64,000 nt of DNA from the NCBI GenBank assembly GCA_024811115.1, contig JAKOGH010000160.1, positions 49,509 to 113,508 on the forward strand. The letters run 5' to 3'. Position 1 is the first letter of the stretch; each line of letters begins with the position of its first letter. The translations under genes and the position numbers were made by a program. The notes below the pieces were generated by a model. It ran no database searches. It saw nothing but the letters and a program-made list of their open reading frames with translations, and was not told the origin of the DNA. Shown in pieces: positions 61,991-64,000 of this stretch. This stretch comes from Terana coerulea (taxonomy: Eukaryota > Basidiomycota > Agaricomycetes > Polyporales > Phanerochaetaceae).

Positions 61991-63480
61991 TGCACTCTAT
62001 ATAGGCATAGTCATGGGTATAGGTAACTCATATATGTTAATGGGTTAGGTAGCAACAAGTATGAGTGTAGGTATGCCTTTTGAAACTCATCAATATCCAC
62101 CCATCTGATCACTCACGGATTAGCTAAAGTACTTAGGTAGCATATAGCAAACAGATGCTTATATCTATGCAATATTTAAAGCATTGTATTCTGAACTTGC
62201 AGCTACTAGTATATAGCACAATCTCTCAAAGTTAAAGGTAAGAGTATGAAGAGTAAAGACAAAGGAAATTTAAGCCTCACTTATGAAAGTCTAGTATTAA
62301 TGACTAGAAGCATTGCTAAACAAGGCTGCAAGCATTGTAGATGCTTTTATACTAACCTAAGCTACTGAAATAGAAGGCCAATATGGTTAGTAAATGGAAA
62401 GACACTTAAAGCCACATTTCTTTTCTTATTTGAGCAAAAGTGTAAAGGGTAACCCCCAACCTTACCCTTTATAAGAATAGAAGTTGTAAAGAGTAGGTGT
62501 AAAGGTTGCTCTCTAAGCATAGCAGGTTTATTTTTGCTAATCACTAGAGCCTACAGGCTATTGTGCAACATTTAGGCCAACAGTATAGCTAATAATCACT
62601 AATATACTATATGACAGCATAAAATGCTTACATAAAAACAGTAATATGTACTTGAAGCCTTAGCATATATATTGCATCCCTTTTCATCTTAGCTATGCCC
62701 TTCTAGTGTGCCTGTACCCATACAACTCATACAACCTATGCAACCCATAGCAACTCATGCTAAATACCTATACCCATACTTATAGCCCATAATCCATATT
62801 GAATATAGATGTGAGTGAACATGCCAGCATTTAGGGGTTTACCCATGGTGATGCCAAACTCTATATCTGTTAATGCAGTTTTGTTCGGTTTAAATAATGT
62901 TAAGAATACTAGACATTATATATATATACATGTTGCTTGAAAACTTGCTCAAATGATTGCCAAGTTTATGTGTTTTTCTCCTAAATAATGATATGCTTTG
63001 GGCTATATATTCAAGTGTGTTTCTTGATGCTTTTTGATATAATATATCAATTAAAATTAGTAAAGCAGTTATATTTGGAAAACAATGCTTGTTATTACTA
63101 TGTATACATTTAGCAAGTCTGTAAGTTTTATTTTCAGTCATTAAATCTAAGCTACGATATAGCTAAAGTGCTAAGGCAGTTCATTTGTTAAATCTGTGAA
63201 CTTTAGACTTTTTCAATGCTACCATTAAAGACCTATCAAAGCATATCCAAACTGTTTGAATAGGTTTATAAAATAAGCCCTTTGAGGTTTAAGTAGTAGA
63301 AAGCCATTGTATTGAAACATTGTAGGCATTGCTTTTAATTTTTGCATAAATTCATGCCTACACACACATTGTCTTTAAGAAAGCAGCTTACAATAGCAAG
63401 CTAAATCTTGTGCAGTATGCCTAGGAATTGTATAAAGCACACATAACTGCTTATAAAAGATGTAACCTGACTATATATAT
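61991..63480. other. AT-rich flank without recognised genes
   Basis: Upstream (5') side of the minus-strand Helitron. Contains runs of similar short words (for example CATACAACTCATACAACCTATGCAACCCATAGCAACTC near 62719-62756, given here only as a low-complexity tract) and no assignable ORF. The Helitron 5' end may lie here but I cannot place it. Confidence 0.35.
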
Positions 63481-64000
63481 TATTACAGTATACTTCATTG
63501 CAAGAGACCTGTCGCAGACGAGCTCAACATATAACCAACACGAGTGGATTGGAGTGAATGAGGAATAGGTGATAAAACAAGTACGAAGAAGGCGATGAAG
63601 GCTAACTCCCGAGTAGGCCTCACAAACAGGCAGGCAAGTGCCAGATCACTTTATCCCCAATGACTAAGTTAGCATTGCTACTATGTACGAGTATATCGAA
63701 TACATACCTTGTTCCCCAATGACCAGAGGTCAAGATGAGGATAAGGCCAGAGAGTCCAGAGTGCTAAGTATCCAAGAGCGTAGGAAGAATTGAGCCGCAT
63801 TTGGATGCTAAGCGCTGGGATCATCTGAATAAAGTCCAAGGCTCTGAGGCTACTACCAAGCCGTATCCGTGCTAAATAAATGCAGGAGAAATGAAAATAA
63901 TACTACATATGCATGTCTGTCTGTGATAAGACCTTTTAAATATTTTTGTAATGGGTTTTAATTCCCTTTGTCTGAATTCAAAGGAGTTGTCATTTTGTGT
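63481..64000. other. Right edge of window, mixed composition, unassigned
   Basis: CpG reappears (for example GTCGCAGACGAGC near 63511 and AACACGAGTGG near 63537), so the AT-rich block probably ends near 63490. A CCCCAATGAC word occurs twice (63656 and 63714). It may be the start of another transposon or a gene flank; nothing can be supported. Confidence 0.3.

Larger units (their letters stand above)
41215..63480. other. AT-rich, CpG-depleted heterochromatin-like block of nested transposons
   Basis: Composition changes abruptly about 100-300 bp after the glycogen synthase stop. No long intact ORF occurs in this 22-kb block. The 720 bases 41761-42480 contain no CpG at all, and CpG is scarce in most of the block except inside the youngest element (49.3-57.4 kb). 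The pattern fits cytosine methylation followed by deamination of old repeats, or a similar mutational silencing. Recognisable content is listed separately. The rest (41215-42514, 45061-46927, 47812-48339) holds only short A/T-rich frames that I cannot assign. Confidence 0.75.

Noticed and set aside
62700..62770. CRISPR-like short repeats
   Set aside because: Irregular low-complexity words with no constant repeat length or spacers; also not expected in a eukaryote.
41215..63480. Centromere or mitochondrial insertion as explanation for the AT-rich block
   Set aside because: Recognisable Helitron and Ty3/Gypsy remnants, CpG-specific depletion and no mitochondrial genes; centromere identity cannot be judged from sequence alone.

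Overview
The window comes from a filamentous basidiomycete, most likely an Agaricomycete. The evidence is the many short GT-AG introns (about 50-60 bp), two class I hydrophobins, a Cryptococcus-type GT69 mannosyltransferase, a fungal NmrA-like reductase and a KDM4-type demethylase. The species cannot be named from sequence alone. No rRNA, tRNA or CRISPR was found.

Layout. (1) 1-41.1 kb is GC-rich and genic. In order it holds: the 5' part of a cytochrome-b5-like heme protein (Dap1/MAPR type, minus); a divergent secreted BNR-repeat protein; a decayed helical adaptor-like gene (copy 1) carrying two transposon insertions; an unknown multi-pass membrane protein; two further MITE-like elements; an intact adaptor paralogue (copy 2); an NmrA-like reductase; a hydrophobin; a second hydrophobin with a long Ser/Gly/Pro linker; adaptor copy 3 (decayed); proteasome beta-7; a small secreted protein; a single-pass membrane protein; a hAT-like MITE; a KDM4-like JmjN/JmjC/ePHD histone demethylase; a GT69 mannosyltransferase; ornithine carbamoyltransferase; and glycogen synthase. 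(2) From about 41.2 to 63.5 kb composition switches abruptly to AT-rich and CpG-poor, with no intact gene. This is a nest of old transposons: a degenerate Helitron on the minus strand, split by an 8.06-kb Ty3/Gypsy chromovirus-type retrotransposon, plus an older truncated relative, a hAT-like MITE and a duplicated unknown repeat. (3) The last 0.5 kb returns to mixed composition and is unassigned.

The genes do not form a single pathway. Housekeeping genes (proteasome, arginine synthesis, glycogen synthesis, chromatin, glycosylation) are interleaved with surface and secreted proteins (hydrophobins, BNR protein, small secreted protein). The three adaptor-like paralogues at 4.2-6.4, 11.0-12.0 and 19.9-21.0 kb are dispersed duplicates of one six-exon gene.

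Most notable: the retrotransposon's pol seems to end in a dUTPase domain downstream of a chromodomain. Two MITEs with 9-bp target duplications carry a hairpin near each end whose stems differ in sequence at all four ends yet stay self-complementary. A promoter plus start codon from the NmrA-like gene has been copied in front of adaptor copy 1.

Caution: several well-conserved genes (proteasome beta-7, glycogen synthase, GT69, KDM4) are broken by single-base indels, mostly in or beside mononucleotide runs. These look like sequence errors, so frame breaks elsewhere should be read with that in mind. Exon borders were chosen by eye from splice signals and family resemblance.
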